The notes under the pieces are model-generated. The model searched no databases, was not told the DNA's origin, and was given only the letters and a program-made list of their open reading frames with translations. Below, piece after piece: positions 1-7,689 of a DNA stretch of 35,818 nt. Position 1 is the stretch's first letter. Every line of letters begins with the position of its first letter. This DNA comes from Acidovorax sp. (GTDB lineage Bacteria > Pseudomonadota > Gammaproteobacteria > Burkholderiales > Burkholderiaceae_C). The stretch lies in NCBI GenBank assembly GCA_004210805.1, contig SDXZ01000015.1, positions 1 through 35,818 of the forward strand, given 5' to 3'. The translations under genes and the position numbers were made by a program.

Positions 1-665
1 TCCATGAAGCGCAGCAGCACCGCGATCATCAGCACGCCGCGCATCTTGGGCAGCTGGATGTAGCGGAACACCGCGAACTTGCTGGCGCCGTCGATGCGCG
101 CGGCCTGGTAGTACGCGTCCGGGATGGAGCGCAGCCCGGCAAACGCCAGCAGCGCCACCAGCGGGGTCCAGTGCCATACGTCCATCAGCAGCACCGTGAG
201 CCAAGCCTGCGTGGCGTTGCCGGTGTAGCTGTATTCGATGCCGATCTCCTGCAGCATGCGGCCCATGAGCCCGATGTCGGCGCGGCCATAGATCTGCCAG
301 ATGGTGCCCACCACGTTCCACGGGATCAGCAGCGACAGGGCCACCACCACCAGCACGGCGGACGACTTCCAGCCCTGCGCGGGCATGGACAGCGCCAGCG
401 CGATGCCGAGCGGAATCTCCACCGCCAGCACCGACAGCGAGAACGTGATCTGGCGCCACAGCGCGGCATGCAACTCCTCGTCGCGCATCACGGCGGCAAA
501 CCATTCGGTGCCGACAAACACCCGCCGCTCGGGCGAGATGATGTCCTGCACCGAGTAGTTCACCACCGTCATCAGCGGCAGGATGGCCGAGAAGGCCACG
601 CAGATGATGACCGGCAGGATCAGGAACCAGGCCTTCTGGTTCACGGGCTTGGACGTGGTGCTCAT
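1..665 (-). CDS. glpP: Glycerol ABC transporter permease GlpP (3' end outside window)
   Basis: This is an inner-membrane permease subunit of a carbohydrate-type ABC importer. The 221 visible residues contain a hydrophobic first segment near residues 14-35, further membrane segments, and the start of the EAA cytoplasmic loop (AARIDGASKFAVFRYIQLPK), which docks on the ATPases. The reading frame is still open at base 1, so the C-terminus is missing. The ATG at 665 follows a clear GGAGG ribosome site at a 7-base distance. Two ATPase genes precede it on the same strand and glpR-glpK lie beyond them. This matches the glycerol system described in Rhizobium (two ATPases GlpS/GlpT, permeases GlpP/GlpQ, binding protein GlpV). 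The family is secure; glycerol as substrate is inferred from the neighbours. Confidence 0.8.
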   Translation of the reverse strand, partial: MSTTSKPVNQKAWFLILPVIICVAFSAILPLMTVVNYSVQDIISPERRVFVGTEWFAAVMRDEELHAALWRQITFSLSVLAVEIPLGIALALSMPAQGWKSSAVLVVVALSLLIPWNVVGTIWQIYGRADIGLMGRMLQEIGIEYSYTGNATQAWLTVLLMDVWHWTPLVALLAFAGLRSIPDAYYQAARIDGASKFAVFRYIQLPKMRGVLMIAVLLRFM

Positions 666-727
666 TGGAAACCTCCGTGCTGCGCACTGCGGTGCTGAGC
701 GCCTTCGGGCGGCCGGGCGGTGCTCAT
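662..727 (-). CDS. Possible 21-codon coupling mini-ORF between glpT and glpP
   Basis: A tiny frame starts in an ATGA overlap with the glpT stop and ends in an ATGA overlap with the glpP start. It has its own GGAGG seven bases before its ATG. Its first codons (MSTARPPEG) resemble the GlpP start (MSTTSKPVN), and both are preceded by nearly the same bases. It may keep ribosomes moving from glpT to glpP, or it may be the relic of a duplicated start region. Nothing shows that the peptide has a function. Confidence 0.25.
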   Translation of the reverse strand: MSTARPPEGAQHRSAQHGGFQ

Positions 728-1815
728 GGTGTGACCTCCGCGGCCAGCAATTGTTCGTTTTGATAGAAGCAGGTGTGCTCGCCGAGCACCTGCAGCCACA
801 CCGCATCGCCCGCCGAGGGCAAGCGCGTCTCCGGCGTGAAGCGCGCCTTGAGCGTGTGCTCTCCCACCTTGGCCGTCAGCATCAGGTAGGTGCCGATGTC
901 CTGCACTTGCACCACGGTGCAGGGCAGTGCGCCAGCTTGGTTTGGCTCGGCCAAGGCCAGGTACTCGGGCCGCACACCGACCTGCAGCGCGCCCTCGGGC
1001 AACGCGCGGCTGGGTGGCGGCGCCAGACGATGGCCCGCCACCGACAGGTACGCACCGTCGCGCTGGGCGGGCAGGAAGTTCATGCCGGGCGAACCGATGA
1101 AGTGGCCCACGAAGGTGTGTGCAGGGCGCTCGAACAATGCATCGGCCGAGCCCACCTGCACCGCCTTGCCGCGCGTCATCACCACCACCTGGTCGGCAAA
1201 GGTCAGTGCCTCGACCTGGTCATGCGTCACATAGATCAGCGTGAGCTTGAGCTCGTGGTGAATCTGCTTGAGCTTGCGGCGCAGCTGCCACTTGAGGTGC
1301 GGGTCGATCACCGTGAGCGGCTCGTCGAACAGCACCGCCGCCACGTCCGCGCGCACCAGGCCGCGGCCGAGCGAAATCTTCTGCTTGGCGTCGGCCGCCA
1401 GGCCCGCCGCGCGCTGGTTGAGCTGGCCGCTCATTTCCAGCATCTCGGCGATCACGCCCACGCGCTGCTTGATCTGGTCCTCGGGCACCTTGCGGTTGCG
1501 CAATGGGAACGCAAGGTTCTCGGCCACGGTCATGGTGTCGTAGATCACCGGGAACTGGAACACCTGAGCGATGTTGCGCTCCTGCGGGCTGGCGCGCGTC
1601 ACGTCACGCCCGTCGAACAGCACCTTGCCATGCGACGGCACGAGCAGGCCCGACATGATGTTGAGCATGGTCGTCTTGCCGCAGCCCGAGGGGCCGAGCA
1701 GCGCGTAGGCGCCGCCGTCCTCGAACTCCATCTTGAGCGGCATCAAAGCGTAGTCGCTGTCCTGCTGCGGATTCGGCTTGTACGAATGCGCGAGATCCAA
1801 ACTGATGCGGGCCAT
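724..1815 (-). CDS. glpT: Glycerol ABC transporter ATP-binding protein GlpT
   Basis: This 363-residue protein is one of two ATPases expected to power glycerol import with GlpP/GlpQ. It has a normal Walker A (GPSGCGKT, residues 41-48), Q-loop (Q87), Walker B (VLFDE, 161-165) and switch histidine (H198 in YVTHD). A C-terminal regulatory extension is usual for the MalK/UgpC type. The signature motif is degenerate: the expected LSGGQ reads LAADAKQK (139-146). The ATG at 1815 was chosen because it has an AAGGAGG site lying inside the end of glpS, with one base between the glpS stop and this start. A longer frame from 1935 only overlaps glpS. The family is certain. The role is supported by the adjacent glpR and glpK. 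Confidence 0.85.
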   Translation of the reverse strand: MARISLDLAHSYKPNPQQDSDYALMPLKMEFEDGGAYALLGPSGCGKTTMLNIMSGLLVPSHGKVLFDGRDVTRASPQERNIAQVFQFPVIYDTMTVAENLAFPLRNRKVPEDQIKQRVGVIAEMLEMSGQLNQRAAGLAADAKQKISLGRGLVRADVAAVLFDEPLTVIDPHLKWQLRRKLKQIHHELKLTLIYVTHDQVEALTFADQVVVMTRGKAVQVGSADALFERPAHTFVGHFIGSPGMNFLPAQRDGAYLSVAGHRLAPPPSRALPEGALQVGVRPEYLALAEPNQAGALPCTVVQVQDIGTYLMLTAKVGEHTLKARFTPETRLPSAGDAVWLQVLGEHTCFYQNEQLLAAEVTP

Positions 1816-1816
1816 C

Positions 1817-2761
1817 TCAACGCCCTCCTTGTACGGCGCGGTGTCGCGCGGGCGCCCAAACCAGGCGGCCGTCGGCGCCAAACACGTAGGCCTGCGACGG
1901 GTCCAGATGCAGCGTGATGGCCGCCCCCAATTCAAAGTAATGCACGCCGGTCAGCTGCGCGACCAGGTCGCCCCACGGCGTGGATGCGTGCACGAAGGTG
2001 TCGGACCCCGAAATCTCGGCCAGTTCAACTGCGCCGTTCACGCCTGCGTCGCCGGGACGGGCGTGAACGCGCAGCGCACTGGCGCGCACGCCCACGGTGA
2101 CACCACCCGCCGCCGCACCCTGGGGCAGCGGGATCGACAGCACCGTGCCACCCGGAAGCTGCACCCCCTGCGCGGCCACCGTGGCGGGCAGCAGATTCAT
2201 CGGCGGATCGCTGAAGGCGCGCGCCACGCGCAGCGAGTTGGGCGCGTGGAACACCTCGGCCGTGGGGCCGTACTGCAGCAGCTGCCCTTCGTCGAGCACC
2301 GCGGTGTAGCCGCCCAGCAGCAGGGCCTCGCCCGGCTCGGTGGTGGCATAGACCACCGTGGACTGTCCTGCGGCGAACAGTTGCGTGAGTTCTTCGCGCA
2401 GTTCTTCGCGCAGCTTGTAGTCCAGGTTCACCAGGGGTTCATCGAGCAGCATCAGCGGCGCGCCCTTGGCCAACGCACGGGCCAGCGCCACGCGCTGCTG
2501 CTGCCCGCCCGACAGCTCGGCCGGATAGCGGTCCAGAAACATGTCGATGTGCAGGCGGCTGGCGATCTCGCGCACCCGGGCGTCGATGTTCTTTTCGCCG
2601 GGGGTGTCCAGCCCGGCCATGATGCGCATCAGGCTGGTCTTGCCGGCTTGCGTGGCGCCCAGCAGCACCGTCACGGCGCCGCTGTGCAGCGCCATGCTCA
2701 TGTCATGAAGCCAGGTCTGCGGTCCTACCTTTTTGCTGATGCTGTCCAGTGCCAGCTGCAT
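1817..2761 (-). CDS. glpS: Glycerol ABC transporter ATP-binding protein GlpS, internally deleted
   Basis: This is the second ATPase of the glycerol importer, 314 residues long where about 360 is usual. Walker A (GATQAGKT, 35-42), the signature LSGGQQQR (83-90) and Walker B (LMLLDE, 103-108) are present. The switch-histidine position holds threonine (YATTEP, 138-143). Walker A and signature are only about 41 residues apart, against about 91 in GlpT. The text jumps from GLDTP (50-54) to GEKNID (55-60), so the stretch with the Q-loop is absent although the frame stays open. The C-terminal regulatory part looks complete. The ATG at 2761 was preferred over the GTG just before it. The gene is first in the operon and divergent from glpR. 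It may be a working variant, an inactive subunit or an assembly error; the sequence alone cannot decide. Confidence 0.85.
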   Translation of the reverse strand: MQLALDSISKKVGPQTWLHDMSMALHSGAVTVLLGATQAGKTSLMRIMAGLDTPGEKNIDARVREIASRLHIDMFLDRYPAELSGGQQQRVALARALAKGAPLMLLDEPLVNLDYKLREELREELTQLFAAGQSTVVYATTEPGEALLLGGYTAVLDEGQLLQYGPTAEVFHAPNSLRVARAFSDPPMNLLPATVAAQGVQLPGGTVLSIPLPQGAAAGGVTVGVRASALRVHARPGDAGVNGAVELAEISGSDTFVHASTPWGDLVAQLTGVHYFELGAAITLHLDPSQAYVFGADGRLVWAPARHRAVQGGR

Positions 2762-2848
2762 CACGCAACCTTTCTAGTAGGCCCCTCCCGGGGCCGTATG
2801 GGTCTGGCGCCGGCTGCGCACGCAGTCCAGCACCTCGTTTTCGATTGC

Positions 2849-2914
2849 GTTCATTTTTGTTCTTTTCTGATCGTATTGAATCAAGGTTTACCCTTAATGA
2901 GTTCCTTTTTGTTC
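2849..2914. promoter_or_regulatory. Candidate GlpR operators: two direct repeats
   Basis: The AT-rich region between glpS and glpR holds GTTCATTTTTGTTC at 2849-2862 and GTTCCTTTTTGTTC at 2901-2914. They are identical at 13 of 14 bases and lie 52 bases apart, about five helical turns. Within each copy GTTC recurs every 10 bases, as expected for a DeoR-family dimer reading one face of the helix. The E. coli GlpR half-site also contains a TGTTCG-like core, and the second copy continues as TGTTCGAT. Control of both the transporter operon and glpR is inferred from position. Confidence 0.55.
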
Positions 2915-2952
2915 GATTTAAAGTATCCGCACCCCACAGCCAATTAATACGC

Positions 2953-3717
2953 GTGAATACGAATCCTCGACAACTGCTGCTGCTGGAAGAAGTCCGCGCG
3001 CGCAAATCCGCCACGGTGGAGCAACTGGCCGACACCCTGGGCGTGACGCTGCAGACCGTGCGCCGCGACGTGCAGCGCCTGGCGGAGTCCGGGCTGCTCA
3101 CGCGCTTTCATGGTGGTGTGCGCGTGCCCAGCTCCACCGTGGAGAACCTGGCCCACACCCAGCGCGAAACGCTGCATGCCGAGGGCAAAGCGCGCATTGC
3201 CCGCGCCGTGGCGAGCCAGGTGCCCAACGACTGTTCGCTGATCCTGAACATCGGCACCACCACCGAAGCCATAGCCAAAGCTTTGCTGCACCACCGCGGC
3301 CTGCGCGTGATCACCAACAACCTCAATGTGGCAGCCATCCTGAGCGGCAACCCCGAGTGCGAAGTCATCGTCGCCGGCGGGGTAGTGCGCACGCGCGACC
3401 GCGGCATCGTGGGCGAGGCGGCGGTGGACTTCATCCGCCAGTTCAAGGTCGACATCGCGCTCATCGGCATCTCAGGCGTGGAGCCCGACGGCTCGCTGCG
3501 CGACTTCGACTACCGCGAGGTGAAGGTCGCACAAACCATCATCGAACAGTCGCGCGAGGTCTGGCTGGCGGCCGACCACAGCAAGTTCAACCGCCCGGCG
3601 ATGGTGCAGCTGGCCACGCTGGCGCAGATCGACCGCCTGTTCACTGACGCGCCGCCGCCAGAGCCGTTTCCTGCACTGCTGCAGGATGCAGAGGTGATCT
3701 GCACCGTCGCCGCATGA
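2953..3717 (+). CDS. glpR: DeoR-family transcriptional regulator GlpR
   Basis: This 254-residue protein is a DeoR-type repressor of glycerol or glycerol-3-phosphate genes. An N-terminal helix-turn-helix (about residues 6-60) contains SATVEQLADTLGVTLQTVRR. The C-terminal DeoRC sensor domain carries NIGTTTEA near the sugar-phosphate site, followed by ITNNLNVA and VIVAGGVVR, all standard for the family. The GTG at 2953 was chosen because it gives the family length (about 250) and begins just before the DNA-binding domain. Longer in-frame starts add a non-homologous stretch through the AT-rich control region. It lies divergent from glpS and upstream of glpK, so it probably responds to glycerol-3-phosphate made by GlpK. 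A terminator-like repeat follows at once. Confidence 0.88.
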   Translation: MNTNPRQLLLLEEVRARKSATVEQLADTLGVTLQTVRRDVQRLAESGLLTRFHGGVRVPSSTVENLAHTQRETLHAEGKARIARAVASQVPNDCSLILNIGTTTEAIAKALLHHRGLRVITNNLNVAAILSGNPECEVIVAGGVVRTRDRGIVGEAAVDFIRQFKVDIALIGISGVEPDGSLRDFDYREVKVAQTIIEQSREVWLAADHSKFNRPAMVQLATLAQIDRLFTDAPPPEPFPALLQDAEVICTVAA

Positions 3718-3718
3718 G

Positions 3719-3812
3719 GAGGAACACCCCCTGAGTCGCCTGCGGCGCCTTCCCCCTCAAGGGGGACGACGCCCTCGCTGCGGGGCGGCCCTTGCTCGGC
3801 GTCCACTGGCCT
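3719..3812. repeat. Interspersed repeat A, copy 1 (after glpR)
   Basis: A GC-rich block starts two bases after the glpR stop. It contains CCCCCTGAGTCGCCTGCGGC, then a CCCCC-TCAA-GGGGG hairpin (3752-3765), then GGGGCGGCCCTTG. The same order of blocks follows the glpK stop. It does not code in any convincing frame. It may end transcription or protect the 3' end of glpR mRNA, or simply be a mobile short repeat. Confidence 0.6.
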
Positions 3813-3879
3813 GGGCCGCGCGCGAACCGACCGCCGCGGACACTACACGGATTCACGATTTTTGGAGATTCCCGCCACC

Positions 3880-5373
3880 ATGACCTACCTGCTCGCACTC
3901 GACCAAGGCACTTCCAGCTCCCGCAGCATCGTCTTTGACGAGCAGGGCCACATCGTGGCGCAGGCGCAGCTGGAGCTGCAGCAGATCTACCCCCAGCCCG
4001 GCTGGGTGGAGCACGACCCGCTGGAGATCTGGCGCACCCAGCTGGCCACGGCGCGCGATGCGTTGGCCAAGGCCGGCATTGCGGCCAGCGCCGTGCGCGC
4101 CGTGGGCATCACCAACCAACGCGAGACCACGGTGCTGTGGAACCGCAAGACTGGCCAGCCCGTGCACCATGCCATCGTCTGGCAGGACCGGCGCGCCGAA
4201 CCCGCCTGCGCCCAGCTGCGCAGCCAGGGCCACGCGGCCACCATCCAGGCCAAGACGGGGCTGCTGGTGGACGCGTATTTCTCGGGCACCAAGCTGCAGT
4301 GGCTGCTGGACAACGTGCCCGGCGCGCGCGACGCGGCCGAGCGCGGCGAGTTGGCTTTTGGCACGGTGGACAGCTGGCTGATGTGGAAGCTCACCCACGG
4401 ACAGGTGCATGTGACGGACGTGAGCAACGCCTCGCGCACCATGCTGTTCAACGTGCACACCAACCAGTGGGACGATGAGCTGCTGGCGCTGCTGCGCATC
4501 CCCAGATCGCTGATGCCCGAGGTACAGCCATCGAGCTCGCACTTTTGCGACATCGCCGCCGACCTGCTAGGCCACGCCGCGCCAGTGGGCGGTGTGGCGG
4601 GCGACCAGCAAAGCGCGCTGTTCGGCCAGGCCTGTTTTACCGCCGGCATGGCCAAGAACACCTATGGCACGGGCTGCTTCATGCTGATGCACACGGGCAG
4701 CAAGTTCCAGACATCGCACAACGGCCTGCTCACCACCAGCGCGGCGCAGGCATCGGCAAAACCCGAGTTCGCCATGGAGGGCAGCGTCTTCGTCGGCGGC
4801 GCCGTGGTGCAGTGGCTGCGCGACGGCCTGCGCGCCATCTCGACCAGCAGCGAGGTCGAATCGCTGGCGCAAAGCGTGCCGGATTCGGGCGGCGTGATGA
4901 TGGTGCCGGCCTTCACCGGCCTGGGCGCCCCGTACTGGAAGCCCGACTCGCGCGGCACCATCACGGGCCTCACGCGCGGCACCACGCTGGGCCACATTGC
5001 CCGCGCCGCCCTGGAGAGCATTGCCTACCAAAGCGCCGCCCTGCTTTTGGCCATGAGCCGCGATGCCGTGGCCGCTGGCGGCGCACCGGTGAGCGAGCTG
5101 CGCGTGGACGGCGGCGCTTGTATCAACGATTTGCTGATGCAGTTCCAGGCCGACCTGCTGGGCATCCCGGTGGTGCGCCCGGCCGTGATCGAGACCACGG
5201 CGCTGGGCGCCGCCTACCTGGCGGGGCTTTCCAGCGGGGTGTACCGCAGCACGGATGAGCTGTCGCAACTGTGGCGTGCCGACCGGCGGTTTGTGCCCAC
5301 ACTGAGCAATGCGCGGGCGCAGGAGTTGATGGCGAACTGGGAGCATGCGGTGCGGCAGACCACGGCTGAGTGA
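3880..5373 (+). CDS. glpK: Glycerol kinase GlpK
   Basis: This cytoplasmic enzyme phosphorylates glycerol with ATP to sn-glycerol 3-phosphate, trapping it after uptake. The 497 residues match the usual length and the FGGY-kinase fold. Features seen are the N-terminal phosphate loop [13 protein letters not shown] (residue 9 onward), [31 protein letters not shown], the catalytic-domain [18 protein letters not shown], and a glycine-rich C-terminal VDGGACIND. The ATG at 3880 follows a GGAG site 12 bases upstream; a TTG six codons earlier is unlikely. It lies downstream of glpR, separated by repeat A. No glpD is visible, so the next step, oxidation of glycerol 3-phosphate, must be encoded elsewhere. 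Confidence 0.97.
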   Translation: MTYLLALDQGTSSSRSIVFDEQGHIVAQAQLELQQIYPQPGWVEHDPLEIWRTQLATARDALAKAGIAASAVRAVGITNQRETTVLWNRKTGQPVHHAIVWQDRRAEPACAQLRSQGHAATIQAKTGLLVDAYFSGTKLQWLLDNVPGARDAAERGELAFGTVDSWLMWKLTHGQVHVTDVSNASRTMLFNVHTNQWDDELLALLRIPRSLMPEVQPSSSHFCDIAADLLGHAAPVGGVAGDQQSALFGQACFTAGMAKNTYGTGCFMLMHTGSKFQTSHNGLLTTSAAQASAKPEFAMEGSVFVGGAVVQWLRDGLRAISTSSEVESLAQSVPDSGGVMMVPAFTGLGAPYWKPDSRGTITGLTRGTTLGHIARAALESIAYQSAALLLAMSRDAVAAGGAPVSELRVDGGACINDLLMQFQADLLGIPVVRPAVIETTALGAAYLAGLSSGVYRSTDELSQLWRADRRFVPTLSNARAQELMANWEHAVRQTTAE

Positions 5374-5374
5374 A

Positions 5375-5520
5375 GTAGGAACATCCCCCTGAGTCGCCTT
5401 CGGCGCCTTCCCCCTTCTCTCGAATTGCTGCGCAATTCGGGAAGGGGGACGCTCCCAGCGCACGCAAGCGAAGCGCCGCATACGCGGCGGGGCGGCCCTT
5501 GCGCGGGAGCCCTGGCGTCG
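5375..5520. repeat. Interspersed repeat A, copy 2 (after glpK)
   Basis: This is the same repeat as after glpR, again starting within a few bases of a stop codon. The central hairpin is much longer here: CCCCCTTC pairs with GAAGGGGG and encloses an inner CGAATTGC/GCAATTCG stem (5410-5448). The right part also carries an extra segment before GGGGCGGCCCTTG. It is a likely 3' hairpin for glpK mRNA. Confidence 0.6.
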
Positions 5521-5737
5521 ACTGCGCTCATTACACAGGCAGGGCCCAGCTCCAAAAGAGAGTGGCTTTGAGCTAATCGGCAACACCCCAGGAGCTGCGC
5601 GCTGCCCACTGCCCCTCTGACGCTGCTGACCCAAACCGCACCAGTTGCCTACGCCAGCGGCAGCGTACAGCGCAGGAGGGTCGCCGCACTGAGCGGCGCT
5701 ACCATCGTGGCCCCATTCACACTCGCCCGACCGCAGC
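5521..5737. other. Gene-free interval upstream of proC
   Basis: Together with repeat A copy 2 this makes about 360 bases without a gene between glpK and proC. The promoter of proC should lie here. I see no convincing -35/-10 pair, RNA gene or conserved frame. Confidence 0.5.
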
Positions 5738-6589
5738 ATGAACTCCCCCGCTTCCCCAGCCGCAGCCGCAAGCCAGGCACTTCCCACCATCGCCTTCATC
5801 GGCGGCGGCAACATGGCCAGCGCCATCATTGGCGGGCTGATCCACCAGGGCCATCCGGCCGGCCAGATCGAGGTGGTCGAGCCCTGGGCCGAGGCGCGCG
5901 AAGCGCTGCGCAAGAACTACGGCATTAACGCCCAGCCCGAGGCCAGCCCTGCCCTGCAGCGCGCGCGCATCGTGGTCTGGGCCGTCAAGCCGCAGACCTT
6001 CAAGGATGCAGCCGCCCAGGCCAAGGCGCACACGGCAGACGCCCTGCACCTGAGCGTCGCCGCCGGCATCCGCTCGGACAGCATCGCCCAGTGGCTGGGC
6101 ACAGAGCGCATCGTGCGCACCATGCCCAACACGCCGGCGCTGGTGGGCAAAGGCATGAGCGCGCTGTACGCCCGCCCCGCGGTGGGCGCTGACGAGCGCG
6201 CCCAGGTCGAAGCCATCATGGCGTCCACCGGCGAGTTCCTGTGGGTGGAGTCTGAAAAGCAGCTTGATGCCGTCACCGCCCTGTCGGGCTCAGGCCCGGC
6301 CTACGTTTTCTATTTCCTCGAAGCCATGGCACGCGCGGGCGTCGCGATGGGCCTGACCGAGCAGCAAGCGCACCAGCTGGCCGTGGGCACGTTTGTCGGC
6401 GCGTCCGAACTGGCGCGCCGCTCGGACGAGCCGCCCGCCTTGCTGCGCCAGCGCGTCACGTCCAAGGGCGGCACGACCTACGCGGCGCTGCAGTCCATGG
6501 AAGCCGCCGGCATGGGCGCCAGCTTTGAAGCCGCCCTGCGCGCCGCCGAGCAGCGCGCACATGAACTGGGCGATGAATTCGGCGCCTGA
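5738..6589 (+). CDS. proC: Pyrroline-5-carboxylate reductase ProC
   Basis: This enzyme catalyses the last step of proline synthesis, reducing 1-pyrroline-5-carboxylate to L-proline with NAD(P)H in the cytoplasm. The 283 residues include an N-terminal nucleotide-binding motif IAFIGGGNMASAI (18-30) after an alanine-rich lead of about 16 residues. VRTMPNTPALVGKG follows in the middle. The C-terminal dimerisation and active-site part has LSGSGPAYVFYFLEA and the family signature VTSKGGTTYAAL. The ATG at 5738 is the only sensible start; the next ATG lies inside the nucleotide-binding motif. It stands alone here, without the yggS-like gene often found next to proC, and is convergent with ubiA across a short repeat. 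Confidence 0.96.
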   Translation: MNSPASPAAAASQALPTIAFIGGGNMASAIIGGLIHQGHPAGQIEVVEPWAEAREALRKNYGINAQPEASPALQRARIVVWAVKPQTFKDAAAQAKAHTADALHLSVAAGIRSDSIAQWLGTERIVRTMPNTPALVGKGMSALYARPAVGADERAQVEAIMASTGEFLWVESEKQLDAVTALSGSGPAYVFYFLEAMARAGVAMGLTEQQAHQLAVGTFVGASELARRSDEPPALLRQRVTSKGGTTYAALQSMEAAGMGASFEAALRAAEQRAHELGDEFGA

Positions 6590-6604
6590 CGCCCAGAATA
6601 GGGC

Positions 6605-6662
6605 TCTTTTTGGCCTCTAGCGCTTATCTGATAAGCACTAATAGCTATTAATTTGATAGCAA
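6605..6662. repeat. Interspersed repeat B, copy 1 (proC-ubiA junction)
   Basis: An AT-rich element follows proC: GCCTCTAGCGCTT, then GCTTATC-T-GATAAGC, then a GCTAT/ATAGC pair. A related copy lies at 30466-30520 between ung and trpC. The right end supplies the last codons and stop of ubiA. The two small hairpins lie between convergent genes, so it could act as a weak terminator in both directions. I associate such elements with Comamonadaceae from memory only. Confidence 0.6.
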
Positions 6663-7535
6663 GCCGCGCAGCAGGTAGCTGCCGGCAATCCCCGCAAACA
6701 CCGTGGCCCCGAGCCAGTGGTTGACGCGGAAGGCCACAAAGCAGCCTTCGCGCGTGCGGTGGCGAATCAGCGTGAAGTGCCACAGCACCTGAGCCAACGC
6801 AGCAGCAATTGCTATATAAAAAATAGCACCCAGTGCATATGGATCAAGCGCCAGAGCCCAAATAGACAAGAAAAGCAGGTAGAACGCCACGATGGCCGGC
6901 ACGTCCCAGCGGCCCAGGGTGATGGCCGAGGTCTTGATGCCGATCTTGAGGTCGTCGTCGCGGTCGACCATGGCGTATTCGGTGTCGTAGGCCAGCACCC
7001 AGAACAGGTTGCCCAGCCACATCCACCCCGCCACGGCAGGCACGCTGCCCTGCACGGCGGCAAATGCGATCACGATGCCGAAGTTGAAGGCGATGCCCAG
7101 CACCGCCTGGGGCATGGAGATGATGCGCTTGGTGAAGGGGTAGGCAATGGCCACCAGCAGCGCGGGCACCGACCAGGCAATGGCTGCCGCGTTGGTGGTG
7201 AGCACCAGGCCGAACGCCAGCAGCGCGAGCACGGCGCCCAGGCCCAGGGCCTCCTTCACAGATACGGCGCCAGTAGTGACCGGGCGCTGCGCGGTGCGCT
7301 TGACGTGTTTGTCAAAGTCGCGGTCGGCGACGTCATTTACGCAGCAGCCGGCGCTGCGCATGAGGAAGGTGCCCAGCACAAACACCGCCAGCAGGTGCCA
7401 GCCCGGGAAGCCGTCCGCCGCGATCCACAGGGCAGAGAGCGTGGGCCACAGGCACACCAGCCAGCCCGCGGGGCGGTCCCAGCGGATGAGGTCAAGGTAC
7501 AGGGCGAAGCGGCTGCGCGGTGGGGCGGTGGACAT
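6648..7535 (-). CDS. ubiA: 4-hydroxybenzoate polyprenyltransferase UbiA
   Basis: This inner-membrane enzyme attaches the polyprenyl chain to 4-hydroxybenzoate, the first membrane step of ubiquinone synthesis. The 295-residue protein has many hydrophobic segments. It shows both metal-diphosphate motifs of the family: NDVADRDFD (67-75) and [12 protein letters not shown] (184-195), the second typical of UbiA rather than other prenyltransferases. The ATG at 7535 (MSTAPP) was preferred over a TTG five codons upstream. The last codons (L-S-N-stop) lie inside repeat B. A low-GC patch at 6809-6854, coding for about residues 228-242, resembles that same repeat. The gene is divergent from the hybrid kinase and convergent with proC. 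Confidence 0.95.
   Translation of the reverse strand: MSTAPPRSRFALYLDLIRWDRPAGWLVCLWPTLSALWIAADGFPGWHLLAVFVLGTFLMRSAGCCVNDVADRDFDKHVKRTAQRPVTTGAVSVKEALGLGAVLALLAFGLVLTTNAAAIAWSVPALLVAIAYPFTKRIISMPQAVLGIAFNFGIVIAFAAVQGSVPAVAGWMWLGNLFWVLAYDTEYAMVDRDDDLKIGIKTSAITLGRWDVPAIVAFYLLFLSIWALALDPYALGAIFYIAIAAALAQVLWHFTLIRHRTREGCFVAFRVNHWLGATVFAGIAGSYLLRGLLSN
6809..6854 (-). repeat. Repeat-B-like patch inside ubiA
   Basis: Read on the minus strand, these 46 bases align without gaps to repeat B at the end of ubiA, with 31 identical positions by my count. Shared blocks are GCGCTT, GCACT, GCTATT and ATAGCAA. The patch is much more AT-rich than the rest of the gene yet stays in frame. It could be an old insertion taken over as coding sequence, or chance. 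Confidence 0.4.
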
Positions 7536-7689
7536 GCGGGGCAGGGGCAAAAATCAAGGCGAATCGCCCACTGACGCCGTGGGCGCACCGAATGTAGCAG
7601 CCACCCGGTGCCCGGCAATCCTGCACCTGCCGCGGGCCGCCGCAAAACCAGTAAAGTGCGCGGTTGCCTCCACCACCGACCTGCACCGC

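Noticed and set aside
583..1917. A 444-codon plus-strand frame over glpT
   Set aside because: It is rich in Arg, His and Gln without recognisable domains and fully opposite to a clear ABC ATPase.
2749..2952. N-terminal extension of GlpR through the control region
   Set aside because: It would place coding sequence over the operator repeats and exceed the family length; the GTG at 2953 fits.
7147..7689. N-terminal extension of the hybrid kinase
   Set aside because: It lies opposite ubiA and has no homologous look. The membrane segment and CHASE3 region begin right after the ATG at 7690.
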